Shown here piece after piece: positions 49,786 through 64,000 of a DNA stretch of 64,000 bases (the stretch's first letter is position 1; the number at the start of each line of letters is the position of its first letter). Below the pieces are notes generated by a model. The model did no database searches and was not told the origin of the DNA. It saw nothing but the letters and a program-made list of their open reading frames with translations. Source of the stretch: Kushneria marisflavi (GTDB taxonomy: Bacteria > Pseudomonadota > Gammaproteobacteria > Pseudomonadales > Halomonadaceae); assembly GCF_002157205.1 (NCBI RefSeq), contig NZ_CP021358.1, positions 2,728,001 through 2,792,000 of the forward strand. Reading direction: 5' to 3'. The position numbers were made by a program, and so were the translations under genes.

Positions 49786-50841
49786 GTGCTGGGTTTTGGA
49801 CGTGCGACACAGGGGTTGATCGGCGTGGATATTACCTCTGCCACCGTCAAGCTGCTTGAGCTTGAGCGTCAGGGTGATCATTGGCGGGTGGCCTCCTGGG
49901 CCGTACGCCCGCTGGTGGATCGCGCCGTGGTCGAGCGCCGCATTCGTGATATGGACCAGGTGGTCATGGCGCTGTCGCGTGCCATGGATCATGCCGGCCC
50001 CCGGGCACGCCGTGCCGTGGTGGCGCTTCCCACTGGCGCCGTCATTACCAAGGTGCTGAGCATGCCGGTGTCGTTTGACGACGATGACATCACCCAGCGT
50101 ATTGCCATGGAGTCGGACAAGCATATTCCGTTTCCGTTCAATGAAGTGACGCTCGACTTTCAGCGTCTGGGCGTCAATGCTCGCTATAACGATCAGCAGG
50201 ATATTCTGCTGGTGGCCTGTCGGCGACAGGACATGCAGCTGTTGACTGATGTGCTGGAACAGGTTGGGCTCGAGCCTGCCGTTGTGGACGTTGAAATGTT
50301 CGCTATGGAGCGCGCGACGCGTTATCTGCTGTCCGCAATCCCCCATCATCCCGACCGGGGCAGCGCGCTGATTGATATTGGCGCCAGCATGACTGCCTTT
50401 AACATCGTCCATCGTGGCCGCATCGTGCATACCCGCGACAATGTCATGGGCGGGCGCCAGCTCACCGACGAGATTCGCCAGCATTATCGCCTGACGTTCG
50501 AGGAGGCCGGGCGCGCCAAGAAGGCCGGCGATCTGCCGGAGTATCGTTCGCGCATTCTGCACCCCTTTCGCGAGTCGCTGGTGCAGCAGATCATGCGCTC
50601 GCTGAAGCTTTACTACACCACGGCCGGTGCCTGTGAAATAGAGCATCTGATCCTTGCCGGAGGCTCCAGCGTCATCGAGGGGCTGGCCGAGCGTCTGACC
50701 GAAGAGAGCCGTCTTGAGGTCATCTCTGCCAACCCGTTTGCCAGCATGCGCATTGGCAACGGAATCGATCACGTTAAGCTGTCTCTGGATGCACCCGCCA
50801 TGATGACTGCCTGCGGATTGGCCATGAGGTCGCTGTCATGA
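49786..50841 (+). CDS. pilM: Type IV pilus inner-membrane platform protein PilM
   Basis: Cytoplasmic actin-like ATPase-fold protein that binds the N-terminus of PilN and joins the type IV pilus alignment complex. The GTG start at 49786 (351 residues) has GGAGA six bases upstream and is followed by LIGVDITSATVKLLELERQG, the family N-terminus; the frame is open to 49693. LIDIGASMTAFNIVHRG is a phosphate-loop motif and LILAGGSSVIEGLAERL the second nucleotide motif. First gene of pilMNOPQ, with each gene overlapping the next by four bases. Confidence 0.95.
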   Translation: MLGFGRATQGLIGVDITSATVKLLELERQGDHWRVASWAVRPLVDRAVVERRIRDMDQVVMALSRAMDHAGPRARRAVVALPTGAVITKVLSMPVSFDDDDITQRIAMESDKHIPFPFNEVTLDFQRLGVNARYNDQQDILLVACRRQDMQLLTDVLEQVGLEPAVVDVEMFAMERATRYLLSAIPHHPDRGSALIDIGASMTAFNIVHRGRIVHTRDNVMGGRQLTDEIRQHYRLTFEEAGRAKKAGDLPEYRSRILHPFRESLVQQIMRSLKLYYTTAGACEIEHLILAGGSSVIEGLAERLTEESRLEVISANPFASMRIGNGIDHVKLSLDAPAMMTACGLAMRSLS

Positions 50842-51443
50842 GTACGGTCATTGAAACGCCCGGCAATGCTCAAATCGATATCAACCTGCTGCCCTGGCGG
50901 GAACAGGCGCGCGAGCGCCGTACACGACGATTTCATCTCTGGCTGTTTTTCAGCGTGATACTCGGACTGGCCATCGGGTTTTTATGTCAGTTCTACCAGC
51001 AGTACCAGCTCGATCGCATCAATGATGACATCGCTTATATTCAGCAGCGCACCGAGCATCTCGAGCAGGACATCAACCAGGGACATGTTCTCGAAGACAA
51101 GCGTCATCAGATGCAGGGCCGTATCGAGCTGATTCGTCAGCTGCAGTTCTCCCGCTCCCAGACCGTGGCGCTTTTTCAGGCGTTGACCGACACCCTGAGC
51201 GATGGCGTGGTGTATGACCGGATCAATCGCCATGACGGTCAGCTCGAAATCAGTGGTCTGGCCATGACCAATCGTCAGGTGTCCGATCAGATGCGTGCGC
51301 TCTCCAGCGCGCCAGTACTGGGGGAGCCTTTATTGCTGGACGTGCGTGCCGAGGATGAACGCTCGAACCGTCGGCGCTTTAACCTGCAGGTGCCGGAACA
51401 TCCCCTGCATGAGGTGCCGACGAGTGTGGAGGCGTTGCCATGA
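50838..51443 (+). CDS. pilN: Type IV pilus assembly protein PilN
   Basis: Bitopic inner-membrane protein of the pilus alignment complex. It has 201 residues: the cytoplasmic PilM-binding motif INLLPWREQARERR at about 15-28, one membrane helix (LWLFFSVILGLAIGFLCQF), a coiled coil (about 65-100) and a periplasmic ferredoxin-like fold that pairs with PilO. It starts inside the pilM stop (ATGA). Confidence 0.94.
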   Translation: MSTVIETPGNAQIDINLLPWREQARERRTRRFHLWLFFSVILGLAIGFLCQFYQQYQLDRINDDIAYIQQRTEHLEQDINQGHVLEDKRHQMQGRIELIRQLQFSRSQTVALFQALTDTLSDGVVYDRINRHDGQLEISGLAMTNRQVSDQMRALSSAPVLGEPLLLDVRAEDERSNRRRFNLQVPEHPLHEVPTSVEALP

Positions 51444-52096
51444 CACGTATCGACTGGCGTCTTGAATGGCAGCGGCTGCGTCAGGTGCGCCTGACCGAGC
51501 TTAGCATTGAGGAGGGCGGCAGCTGGCCCTGGCTGTTGCGTGTGCTGTTCTGCACGCTGGTGACACTGATCGTGGCATTCGGGGCGCAGTGGTATCTGGC
51601 AGCTCCGGTGGCACAGGAGGTAGGCGAGGCGCGCGCGCAGGTCGAGACGATGAAGTCGCAGTACGCTACGCGTGCCTTTCAGGCTGCCAATCTACCGCTG
51701 CTGGAACAGCGTATGGAAGAGCTGGATGTGCGAATGGGTGCGCTTTTGAGCATGTTACCCACGGACAGTGAAGTACCGGCGCTGCTTGATGACATCAGCG
51801 ATGCGGCCCGGCGTCAGCAGCTCGACATTGATTTCATTCGGTTGGCCACGCCCGAATCACACCCTTTCTATATTACCCAGCCACTGGAAATTCAGGTGCG
51901 CGGCGATTACCACCGTCTGGCCGCCTTTATCTCCCGCGTGGCAGAGTTGCCACGCATCGTGACGCTGCATGATTTTACCCTGACGCCCACGGCCAGCGGA
52001 GCCAACGATGCGCTGGTGCTGTCGCTGCAGGCCGAGACCTATCGCTATGAGCCCGGCCAGGTAGAGGCCACTCCGTCGAAGGCGGTGACACCATGA
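51440..52096 (+). CDS. pilO: Type IV pilus assembly protein PilO
   Basis: Inner-membrane partner of PilN. It has 218 residues: a membrane helix at about 28-54 (LRVLFCTLVTLIVAFGAQWY), a coiled coil (about 60-90) and a periplasmic ferredoxin-like domain with QPLEIQVRGDYHRLAAFISRVAELPRIV. Its start overlaps the pilN stop by four bases. Confidence 0.94.
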   Translation: MTRIDWRLEWQRLRQVRLTELSIEEGGSWPWLLRVLFCTLVTLIVAFGAQWYLAAPVAQEVGEARAQVETMKSQYATRAFQAANLPLLEQRMEELDVRMGALLSMLPTDSEVPALLDDISDAARRQQLDIDFIRLATPESHPFYITQPLEIQVRGDYHRLAAFISRVAELPRIVTLHDFTLTPTASGANDALVLSLQAETYRYEPGQVEATPSKAVTP

Positions 52097-52623
52097 AGCC
52101 CGCGCCCCTGATGGTGATGACGCTGTGCCTGGCGCTCTGGGGCTGCGGACGCAATGATACGGCGCAGCTGGACGCCGAACTCGAGACGCTGCGCACTCGT
52201 CCGGTAGGTCATCTGGATGCGCTGCCCGAACAGCCCGCCTATCAACCCCTGCACTATAGCGCCGGGGGGCATCGCAGTCCCTTTGCCAGCCCGCCGGGCA
52301 TGGTGGCCGCAACGCCTGCGGCATCGCCACCTTCAGGCAGTGTCAGTCCGGACCCCGACCGTGCACGCGAACCGCTTGAGCGCTATCCGCTGGAGTCACT
52401 GCGACTGGTAGGCACCCTGAGCGTAGGAGGGCGCACGATCGCGCTGATACGCACCCCGGAAGGCCGGGTCATACGCATCGGATACCGAGCGCGTATTGGT
52501 GAAAACAGTGGACGGGTCACCCGCATTGGCAGTGACCATATCGAGATTACCGAGCTGGCGCCTGATGGCCGCGGCGGTTTTAGTGACGTCAGCCGCACGT
52601 TGACGCTGGGAGCAACTTCATGA
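52093..52623 (+). CDS. pilP: Type IV pilus lipoprotein PilP
   Basis: Inner-membrane lipoprotein linking PilNO to the PilQ secretin. It has 176 residues, with a lipoprotein signal ending at a cysteine (LCLALWGC, residue 18), a disordered Pro-rich segment (about 45-95) and a C-terminal HR-like beta domain with LESLRLVGTLSVGGRTIALIRTPEG. It overlaps pilO and pilQ by four bases each. Confidence 0.92.
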   Translation: MKPAPLMVMTLCLALWGCGRNDTAQLDAELETLRTRPVGHLDALPEQPAYQPLHYSAGGHRSPFASPPGMVAATPAASPPSGSVSPDPDRAREPLERYPLESLRLVGTLSVGGRTIALIRTPEGRVIRIGYRARIGENSGRVTRIGSDHIEITELAPDGRGGFSDVSRTLTLGATS

Positions 52624-54788
52624 CACCAATGGGTCACCATGTTTACCGCGGTCGGCAGTTGCCCGGCCCCTATGCCGCGATCGTTTCGAATCATCGACAC
52701 AGGCGATGGCGTGATGCCCTGGCATTCGTGACTGGCCTTTTGCTGCTTTTAGGGGTAGCGCTGGTGAATGCGGCCTCCCTGACCGATATCACCTCTAAAC
52801 AGACAGGCTCGGGGGAGGTCGTTCAGCTGGTCTTTGATGGTCCGGTCAACGTGCCGCAGTCCACGATGCTGAGTGCGCCGCAGCGGCTGGTGCTGGATTT
52901 TGACGGTGCCGGCAGTCGGCTGTCGTCTTCGCGCGTGCCGCTGGCCAGTGCCAATGTCGATGCCGCCGAGGCGCGCGTCTCCGGCAATCGGCTGCGTGTT
53001 ATTCTGGCCATGGCGCGCCCGGTGGGGTGGCAGCTCTCCGCTGCAGGCAATGTGCTTGAGGTCAGGCTCGGCGATCGCATCTCGGGCGGCACCGCTGCCG
53101 GAAGCGGTGATCTGTTGCAGCGTATTGCCGCGGTTCAGGCCGGTGGTGCTACTGCTCGGGGTTATGATGAGAGCGCCACTGCGGCGGCCAGCGATGCTCG
53201 GGCCCGTATTGAAAACATCGATTATCGCGCCGTCGGTCAGGGAAGTGGTGAGCTGATCGTGACGCTGGATCGACAGGGCATCTCGCCCCAGCTGGACGTA
53301 CAGGGCGATCAGGCTCGCGTACGCCTGTCGGGCGTGCGGCTGACGCCGCAGTGGCAGCGCATCATGGATGTCAGCGACTTTGCAACCCCCGTGTCCCGCG
53401 TGACGCCTTCGCAGTCGGGTGAGGATGTGGTGCTGACGCTGGCCATGGCGCCAGGGGCGGTGGCGATGGCCACCCAGCGAGGAAGCGAGGCCGTGATCCG
53501 GGTATCGCCGGCCGGCTCTGCCGCAGCCGATCGCCTGCAGTCGCAGTTTCCCTTTGATGGCAAGCGCATCTCGCTGAATTTCGAGGACATCGATGTGCGC
53601 ACGGTGCTGTCGATTCTGGCCGATGAGGTCGGGCTCAATCTGGTGGTCAGTGACAGCGTCAGTGGCAACGTGACGATCAACCTGCGCCAGGTGCCGTGGG
53701 ATCAGGCGCTTGATCTGATTCTCCAGACCCGTGGCCTTGCCAGTCGGCGCAGCGGCAACGTACTGCTGGTGGCGCCCGCCGAGGAGCTTTCCGGTATGGC
53801 GCAGCGTGTCGCTCAGGCCGATCAGGGAATGTCGGCCAACGAGGCGCTGACCACCGACTATCTGCAGATGCGCTATGCCAAGGCGATCAACATGGCGGCA
53901 CTTTTGCGTGGAGAGCAGGGGCTGGGACTGTTGTCCGAGCGTGGGCACGTGTCGGTGGATGAACGCACCAACACGCTGCTGGTGCAGGACACCCGCGAGC
54001 GTATCGAGGAGATTCGTCGCACCATCGATCATCTGGATGTGCCGGTGCGCCAGGTACAGATCGAGGCGCGCATCGTGATCGCCCGCGACCGGGTGGTCAA
54101 TCAGCTGGGCGTGCGATGGGGGCTGTCACGACCGGGCACGCCGTCAAGCGGCATCAATCTGAACGGTGCCTCCAATGGGTTGGCGGCCAATGGTGGGCTG
54201 AGTGTGGATCTGGGTAACGCCGTAGCGCCTACCACCGGCTTCAGCTTTGGCTATCTCTCGGGAGATGTGCTGCTGGACCTGGAACTCAATGCGCTGGAGT
54301 CCGAGGGCAAGAGCCAGACAATTTCCCAGCCCAAGGTGATCACGGCCAATCAGCACCCGGCCCTGATCAAGCAGGGTCAGGAAATTCCCTATCAGCAGGG
54401 CGGCGACAACACCCTGACCGGCACCACCGTGCAGTTCAAGGAGGCGGTGCTGTCGCTGGAAGTCACACCTCAGATCACGCCCGACAATCGCATCATCATG
54501 GATCTGATCGTCAACAATGACGACGTCTCCAGCAATCAGTACAACGGTGTGCCGGCCATCGATACCAATCAAATTCAGACCCAGGTGCTGGTCAATGATG
54601 GTGAAACGGTCGTACTTGGCGGTATCCTCTCTACCGAGCAGGTCAACAATCTGTACAAGACTCCTTTCCTTGGTGACCTGCCGGGCCTTGGTCGACTGTT
54701 TCGCTATACCGAGCAGTCCAATGAAAAGGTAGAATTGCTGGTGTTCATTACGCCAAGGATCCTTGAGGACACCCTGACGGTGCGCTAA
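52620..54788 (+). CDS. pilQ: Type IV pilus secretin PilQ
   Basis: Outer-membrane secretin through which the pilus passes. It has 722 residues. A long N-region precedes the signal helix (cleavage near residue 51, LVNA); an AMIN peptidoglycan-binding domain follows, then N0 and N1 domains ([34 protein letters not shown]), then the secretin domain with [19 protein letters not shown] and [14 protein letters not shown]. Its TAA stop shares one base with the aroK ATG. Confidence 0.96.
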   Translation: MTPMGHHVYRGRQLPGPYAAIVSNHRHRRWRDALAFVTGLLLLLGVALVNAASLTDITSKQTGSGEVVQLVFDGPVNVPQSTMLSAPQRLVLDFDGAGSRLSSSRVPLASANVDAAEARVSGNRLRVILAMARPVGWQLSAAGNVLEVRLGDRISGGTAAGSGDLLQRIAAVQAGGATARGYDESATAAASDARARIENIDYRAVGQGSGELIVTLDRQGISPQLDVQGDQARVRLSGVRLTPQWQRIMDVSDFATPVSRVTPSQSGEDVVLTLAMAPGAVAMATQRGSEAVIRVSPAGSAAADRLQSQFPFDGKRISLNFEDIDVRTVLSILADEVGLNLVVSDSVSGNVTINLRQVPWDQALDLILQTRGLASRRSGNVLLVAPAEELSGMAQRVAQADQGMSANEALTTDYLQMRYAKAINMAALLRGEQGLGLLSERGHVSVDERTNTLLVQDTRERIEEIRRTIDHLDVPVRQVQIEARIVIARDRVVNQLGVRWGLSRPGTPSSGINLNGASNGLAANGGLSVDLGNAVAPTTGFSFGYLSGDVLLDLELNALESEGKSQTISQPKVITANQHPALIKQGQEIPYQQGGDNTLTGTTVQFKEAVLSLEVTPQITPDNRIIMDLIVNNDDVSSNQYNGVPAIDTNQIQTQVLVNDGETVVLGGILSTEQVNNLYKTPFLGDLPGLGRLFRYTEQSNEKVELLVFITPRILEDTLTVR

Positions 54789-55357
54789 TGCAGGCTTTAC
54801 CCAATCTGTTTCTGATCGGCCCCATGGGGACCGGTAAAAGTACCATCGGTCGCACGCTGGCGGCCGAGCTGCACCGCGACTTTTTTGATAGCGACCACGT
54901 TATCGAAAAGCGCTGTGGCTGCAATATTCCCTGGATATTTGATGTCGAGGGTGAGGCCGGGTTTCGTCTTCGCGAAGCTCAGGTCATTGATGAAATTACC
55001 CGCTATCAGGGCATCGTGCTGGCCACCGGTGGCGGAGCGGTCATGCACCCGACCAATCGGCGCCTGCTGCGCGAGCGGGGCGTGGTCATATATCTGTCCA
55101 CCACCATCGAGCAGCAGCTTAAACGCACGGCGCGTGACCGCAATCGTCCGCTGTTGCAGTGCGAGAATCCCGAGCAGCGCCTGCGCGAACTGCTGGAGCT
55201 GCGTGACCCGCTTTACCGCGATACCGCCACCCTGATTGTCAGTACCGACCGGCGCAGCCCACGATCGGTGGTGGCCGAGATTCGCCGGCGCACCCGACGC
55301 TATGCGAGCAGCGCCGCGCGTGGCTGTTGCACTGACCTGTCAGGCTACCCGCTCTAG
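54788..55357 (+). CDS. aroK: Shikimate kinase AroK
   Basis: Phosphorylates shikimate to shikimate 3-phosphate with ATP. It has 189 residues; the P-loop GPMGTGKST covers residues 11-19, and the substrate-binding DSDHVIEKR and [16 protein letters not shown] follow. The C-terminal tail is Arg-rich and a little longer than in E. coli AroK (173). It starts on the last base of pilQ and is followed closely by aroB, the conserved pilMNOPQ-aroKB arrangement. Confidence 0.96.
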   Translation: MQALPNLFLIGPMGTGKSTIGRTLAAELHRDFFDSDHVIEKRCGCNIPWIFDVEGEAGFRLREAQVIDEITRYQGIVLATGGGAVMHPTNRRLLRERGVVIYLSTTIEQQLKRTARDRNRPLLQCENPEQRLRELLELRDPLYRDTATLIVSTDRRSPRSVVAEIRRRTRRYASSAARGCCTDLSGYPL

Positions 55358-55414
55358 TCAATGCCCGTCAGCGGCGGTGCGAGACACCGCCATCATCTCT
55401 TTACGGATCAATGG

Positions 55415-56506
55415 ATGTCGCAGATGCAGACCCTCACGGTGGAATTGCCGGATCGTCACTATCCCATTCATGTCGGCCCGGGCCTTCTGGACGATGCCTC
55501 GCTTTTGACGCCACATCTTGCCGGGCGCCAGGTCATGATCGTGACCAACGAGGTTGTGGCGCCGCTGTATCTTGAGCGCTTGAAGGCGACCCTCGCGGGT
55601 CATGACGTGCATGAAGTAGTGCTGCCCGATGGTGAGGCGACCAAGAATCTCGAGCACGTCGAACGGATCTGGGACGCCCTGCTGGCGGCCGGTTTCAACC
55701 GGCGCGCTACCCTGATCGCACTGGGCGGCGGCGTGACCGGCGACATGACGGGGTTTGCCGCTGCCTGTTATCAGCGTGGCATCGCCTTTATCCAGATTCC
55801 GACCACGCTGCTGGCGCAGGTGGACTCCTCGGTCGGCGGCAAGACCGGTGTGAATCATCCCCGTGGCAAAAACATGATTGGCGCCTTTCATCAGCCGCGC
55901 GCGGTCATTGTGGACACCGATACGCTCAAGACCCTGCCGGCACGTGAGCTGACGGCCGGGCTTGCCGAGGTCATCAAGTACGGCTTGATCCGCGATGAGG
56001 CCTTCATGACCTGGCTTGAAACCAGTATGACCGGTCTACGCTCGCTGGACGCCGCACTCCTGACCGAGGCGATCCTCAAAAGCTGCGCCGTCAAGGCCAA
56101 GATCGTGGTGGAGGACGAGACCGAGCAGGGTGTACGAGCCTATCTCAATCTGGGCCACACCTTCGGTCACGCAATAGAAACGGCCATGGGCTACGGAAAC
56201 TGGCTGCATGGCGAGGCGGTGGGTACCGGCATGATGATGGCCACAGCCCTGTCGCATCGATTGGGCTGGCTTGATGAGGCCGCCGTCAAGCGCGTGGCAA
56301 TGCTGCTCGAGGCGGCCGGTCTGCCGCGCCATGCGCCGGCCAGCGTCAGCGCCGAGCGTTTTCTGGAGTTGATGCATCTGGACAAGAAGGTGATGGATGC
56401 ACGTCTGCGACTGGTACTGTTAAAGGCTTTTGGCGACGCCTGCATTACCGATGACGTCGACGAAGGCCAGGTTCATGACCTGCTGGAACACTGGGAAAGG
56501 CAGTAG
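55415..56506 (+). CDS. aroB: 3-dehydroquinate synthase AroB
   Basis: Second step of the shikimate pathway: converts DAHP to 3-dehydroquinate with NAD and a divalent metal. Start at ATG 55415 (363 residues, E. coli 362), or 55424; the frame is open back to 55361. The NAD-binding [19 protein letters not shown] and [19 protein letters not shown] are present, as are metal-ligand segments such as [13 protein letters not shown] terminator follows; in many relatives a damX-like gene comes next, but here it does not. Confidence 0.97.
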   Translation: MSQMQTLTVELPDRHYPIHVGPGLLDDASLLTPHLAGRQVMIVTNEVVAPLYLERLKATLAGHDVHEVVLPDGEATKNLEHVERIWDALLAAGFNRRATLIALGGGVTGDMTGFAAACYQRGIAFIQIPTTLLAQVDSSVGGKTGVNHPRGKNMIGAFHQPRAVIVDTDTLKTLPARELTAGLAEVIKYGLIRDEAFMTWLETSMTGLRSLDAALLTEAILKSCAVKAKIVVEDETEQGVRAYLNLGHTFGHAIETAMGYGNWLHGEAVGTGMMMATALSHRLGWLDEAAVKRVAMLLEAAGLPRHAPASVSAERFLELMHLDKKVMDARLRLVLLKAFGDACITDDVDEGQVHDLLEHWERQ

Positions 56507-56857
56507 ATTAATGAATATTTCCTGATGTAGTGTGTTTGCCCTGATGCCTGGCTGGTGTGATCGCGCACCGGCCATTTTTTTAACTCAACTTTAGTAGTAT
56601 CGCTACATCGAAGGAGTCTTTCATTTTTGAAAGGCTCGGCGTCCAAACGCCGCTTTAAATAATAATGATTCCTGTTAACTCAATGATGCCTGATACCAAG
56701 GTCTTATTGCTGTCTCGGGTTGTTTCTAAAAAGTCCTTTCCTTTCAATTGTGTAAGCTTTGCCTCGCCACCGTGTTGCCCCCTACGCTCGCCCGATGATT
56801 GTCCGCCGGCTCGATGCCGGAAGTCCCCTTCATGACAACACACGCGGGAGAGTAAAG
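56507..56857 (+). other. Intergenic region aroB to CitMHS gene
   Basis: 351 bases, more AT-rich than the neighbourhood, without a supported gene. It holds the aroB terminator (56549-56581) and a small hairpin, CGGCGT (56637-56642) with ACGCCG (56647-56652), followed by an AT-rich stretch. No damX-like gene or recognisable remnant is seen. Confidence 0.5.
56549..56581 (+). terminator. Intrinsic terminator after aroB
   Basis: TGGCTGGTG (56549-56557) pairs with CACCGGCCA (56566-56574), with one G-T pair, and runs into seven T. It closes the pilMNOPQ-aroKB unit. Confidence 0.85.
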
Positions 56858-58225
56858 GTGCTGACCTTCATAGGCCTTGCCATCATTATCACCATCGTGA
56901 CCCTTTTGCTGTTTGAGAAGGTCATTCCGATCATCGCGCTCAGTGCCATTCCCTTCATCGGTGCATTGCTGGCCGGTTTTGGCATCAGCGAAATTTCGGA
57001 GTTTTTCCAGCAGGGTGTGAACAAGGTGGCAGGTGTTGCCTTCATGTTCATGTTTGCCATTCTCTTTTTCTCCATCATGAAAGAGCGTGGCCTCTTTGAC
57101 CCTCTGATTTCCGCCATGGTGACGCTGACACGCGGTAATGTGGTGGCCGTGGCGGTCATGACGGCGCTGGTGGCGGCCTGTGTACATCTGGATGGAGCTG
57201 GCGCTGCGACCTTTTTGATCGTTTTGCCGGCGTTGATTCCGCTCTATCGTCGACTGGGCATGAACCCCTATCTGATGCTGACCCTGATGGCGACCAGCAT
57301 GGGCATCCTGAACATGGTGCCCTGGGGTGGGCCGATCGGTCGTGCCGCGGCCGTCACCGATATCTCTCCTGACGAACTCTGGCATGGCCTGATCCCGGTA
57401 CAGCTGGCCGGCATTGCCCTGGCCGTCGTCGGTGCAGCGCTACTGGGATGGCGGGAAAAGCGGCGCATTGAGCGCCTTGGCGGGATGGAGGCGGCCATCG
57501 CGCACAATTATCCGCCGGGCAGCAGTACCGACATTGCTTCCGGAGGCACGGCTGTCACTGAAAAGGCGTCCAACGATGGCGAACAGAGCGCGCCCTCCGG
57601 GGCGCGTGAGGGCATGCCACGCTTTTACTGGTTCAATGCAGCGTTGACGCTGGTCACGGTCGTCTCGCTGGCGCTGGGTCTGATGGCGCCTGCCTACATC
57701 TTCATGATCGCGCTGTCCGTGGCACTGCTGTTCAATTATCCAAGCCTGGCGGCACAGTCGCGCGTCATTACGCAGCACGCGCCACAGGCCTTCAACATGG
57801 GCGCGATCATCGCCGCGGCCGGTGCCTTTCTGGGTATTCTCAATGGCACCGGCATGCTGGAGTCGATCGCACTGGATGTGACGCAGATTCTGCCGGGTCA
57901 GGCTGTAAGCGTGCTGCATATTCTGGTCGGTACCATGGGGGTCCCCCTGGAGCTTCTGACCAGTACTGATGCCTATTATTTTGCGCTGCTGCCGGTCATT
58001 CAGCAGATCACGGCCAGCGCCGGGGTCGATCCGATTGCGGTGGCTCATGCCATGTCGATTGGCAGTATCGTGGGCACCTTTATCAGCCCGTTCTCACCGG
58101 CGCTGTGGCTGGCGTTGGGACTGGCCGGTCTCGAGATGGGGCGCTACATCCGCTACGCCTTTCTCTATCTCTGGGGATTCAGCCTGATCATGATGTTCGT
58201 GGGCTATCTCTTCGGCTTGTATTAA
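56858..58225 (+). CDS. CitMHS-family citrate/divalent metal transporter
   Basis: 455 residues from GTG 56858, with GGGAGAG six bases upstream; the frame is open further back but unlike the family. About 11-12 hydrophobic helices. HLDGAGAATFLIVLPALIPL, MGILNMVPWGGPIGRAA and LLTSTDAYYFALLPV are hallmarks of CitM/CitH-type carriers, which import citrate complexed with a divalent metal by proton symport. A polar loop at about 205-250 divides the halves. Substrate and metal cannot be predicted. It occupies the place where Pseudomonas has a damX-like SPOR gene. Confidence 0.88.
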   Translation: MLTFIGLAIIITIVTLLLFEKVIPIIALSAIPFIGALLAGFGISEISEFFQQGVNKVAGVAFMFMFAILFFSIMKERGLFDPLISAMVTLTRGNVVAVAVMTALVAACVHLDGAGAATFLIVLPALIPLYRRLGMNPYLMLTLMATSMGILNMVPWGGPIGRAAAVTDISPDELWHGLIPVQLAGIALAVVGAALLGWREKRRIERLGGMEAAIAHNYPPGSSTDIASGGTAVTEKASNDGEQSAPSGAREGMPRFYWFNAALTLVTVVSLALGLMAPAYIFMIALSVALLFNYPSLAAQSRVITQHAPQAFNMGAIIAAAGAFLGILNGTGMLESIALDVTQILPGQAVSVLHILVGTMGVPLELLTSTDAYYFALLPVIQQITASAGVDPIAVAHAMSIGSIVGTFISPFSPALWLALGLAGLEMGRYIRYAFLYLWGFSLIMMFVGYLFGLY

Positions 58226-58265
58226 GGCGCCTGACCGTCATTATCGATTTCAACGAGGTCATCCT

Positions 58266-58293
58266 GGCCCGGAAGCCTGCTTCCGGGCCTTTT
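58266..58293 (+). terminator. Intrinsic terminator after CitMHS gene
   Basis: GGCCCGGAAG (58266-58275) pairs with CTTCCGGGCC (58280-58289) across a CCTG loop, followed by four T. Confidence 0.85.
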
Positions 58294-58339
58294 GCGATAG
58301 GGAAGACCCCATTTCTGGATCGAAAGCGAAACCAAAAAA

Positions 58340-58368
58340 GGCATGGGTTATGCATAAACGGCATGGGT
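58340..58368 (+). repeat. Direct repeats around a palindrome upstream of gltB
   Basis: GGCATGGGT occurs at 58340-58348 and 58360-58368, 20 bases apart (about two helical turns), with the palindrome TTATGCATAA at 58348-58357 between them. Two helical turns would put both copies on one face of the DNA, as for a regulator dimer or pair of dimers. Confidence 0.4.
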
Positions 58369-58519
58369 GGGCGCGCACTTTTATAGGGCGTCGAAAGAAT
58401 TGAGGCGCTATTGGGGTGCAGAGCTAACGTCTTGAGAAGACAGTGTTTTTTAGCCGGAGTGGTACGTAACCCTTCGAAATTGAGTCACTTTTTTGAAATG
58501 CCGAAGGCGGCAAGGGGGT

Positions 58520-58547
58520 TTGCCTGCAAGGCCGTCTATCGTATGCT
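58520..58547 (+). promoter_or_regulatory. Candidate promoter for gltBD
   Basis: TTGCCT (58520-58525) and TATGCT (58542-58547), each 4 of 6 consensus positions, with a 16-base spacer, about 145 bases before the gltB start. Pattern match only. Confidence 0.3.
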
Positions 58548-58693
58548 CGAAGCAGCTCTTTTCCCACCTCGGGCGCTCAAGAGGCGCTGTCTGAAATAAA
58601 AATAACCGGGCAGAGTATCCTTCTTTTAGACCCATTACAACCGTGTCAATTTCTTGATGCTTCGCTTTTTAGCGTTTACGGAGAGGCATGTTC

Positions 58694-63145
<4,452 letters not shown>

Positions 63146-63152
63146 GGAGTGA

Positions 63153-64000
<848 letters not shown>

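Larger units (their letters stand above)
58226..58693 (+). other. Intergenic region upstream of gltB
   Basis: 468 bases. A terminator of the transporter (58266-58293) is followed by a pair of 9-base direct repeats around a palindrome (58340-58368), then the candidate promoter at 58520-58547 and an AT-rich stretch before the gltB ribosome site. An open frame at 58411-58599 lacks a ribosome site and family likeness. Long regulatory regions are usual for gltBD. Confidence 0.55.

Noticed and set aside
58411-58599. 62-codon open frame upstream of gltB
   Set aside because: No ribosome site, mixed charge without pattern, and it overlaps the candidate gltB promoter.

Overview
The window is ordinary chromosome of a gammaproteobacterium, most probably a halophilic Oceanospirillales member of the Halomonadaceae type. 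This rests on gene content, gene order and a GC content that looks near 60%; it is inference, since no rRNA is present. Genes are densely packed. No tRNA, rRNA, CRISPR array, insertion sequence, prophage or integrase was found. Much of the order matches what is known from Pseudomonas aeruginosa and, in the first block, Escherichia coli.

Layout. (1) 1-15.4 kb: the envelope and lipid A cluster dxr-rseP-bamA-skp-lpxD-fabZ-lpxA-lpxB-rnhB-dnaE-accA, then tilS. These genes link isoprenoid and fatty acid precursors to outer-membrane protein assembly and lipid A synthesis. (2) 15.3-30.4 kb: ppx, a thioredoxin next to rho, ubiD-fre-folM, a DAHP synthase with an unusual leader region, a Tat-exported PhoX phosphatase, ppk, hemB and elbB. 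Two candidate Pho boxes suggest phosphate control of phoX and ppk. (3) 30.4-38.5 kb, minus strand: tatC-tatB-tatA-hisE, ubiB-ubiJ-ubiE (ubiquinone), a DUF971 gene and hslU-hslV. (4) 38.5-49.5 kb: a SPOR protein, argS, priA, a divergent malic enzyme, two tandem DUF481 outer-membrane proteins and penicillin-binding protein 1A. (5) 49.8-64 kb: pilMNOPQ-aroK-aroB, a CitMHS transporter, then gltB and a truncated gltD running off the end.

The most interesting region is 22.1-22.8 kb, between folM and the DAHP synthase. It holds a small predicted membrane protein, a 41-codon ORF ending in a Tyr-Trp-Phe run followed by a strong terminator with competing pairings, and a second aromatic-rich 42-codon ORF with an excellent ribosome binding site that ends at the ribosome binding site of the synthase. 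This looks like a two-stage (transcriptional, then translational) aromatic amino acid attenuation system. Other points worth a look are an ElbB homologue whose nucleophile cysteine position is glycine, a thioredoxin with WCRPC, and the replacement of the usual damX-like gene by a citrate-family transporter.
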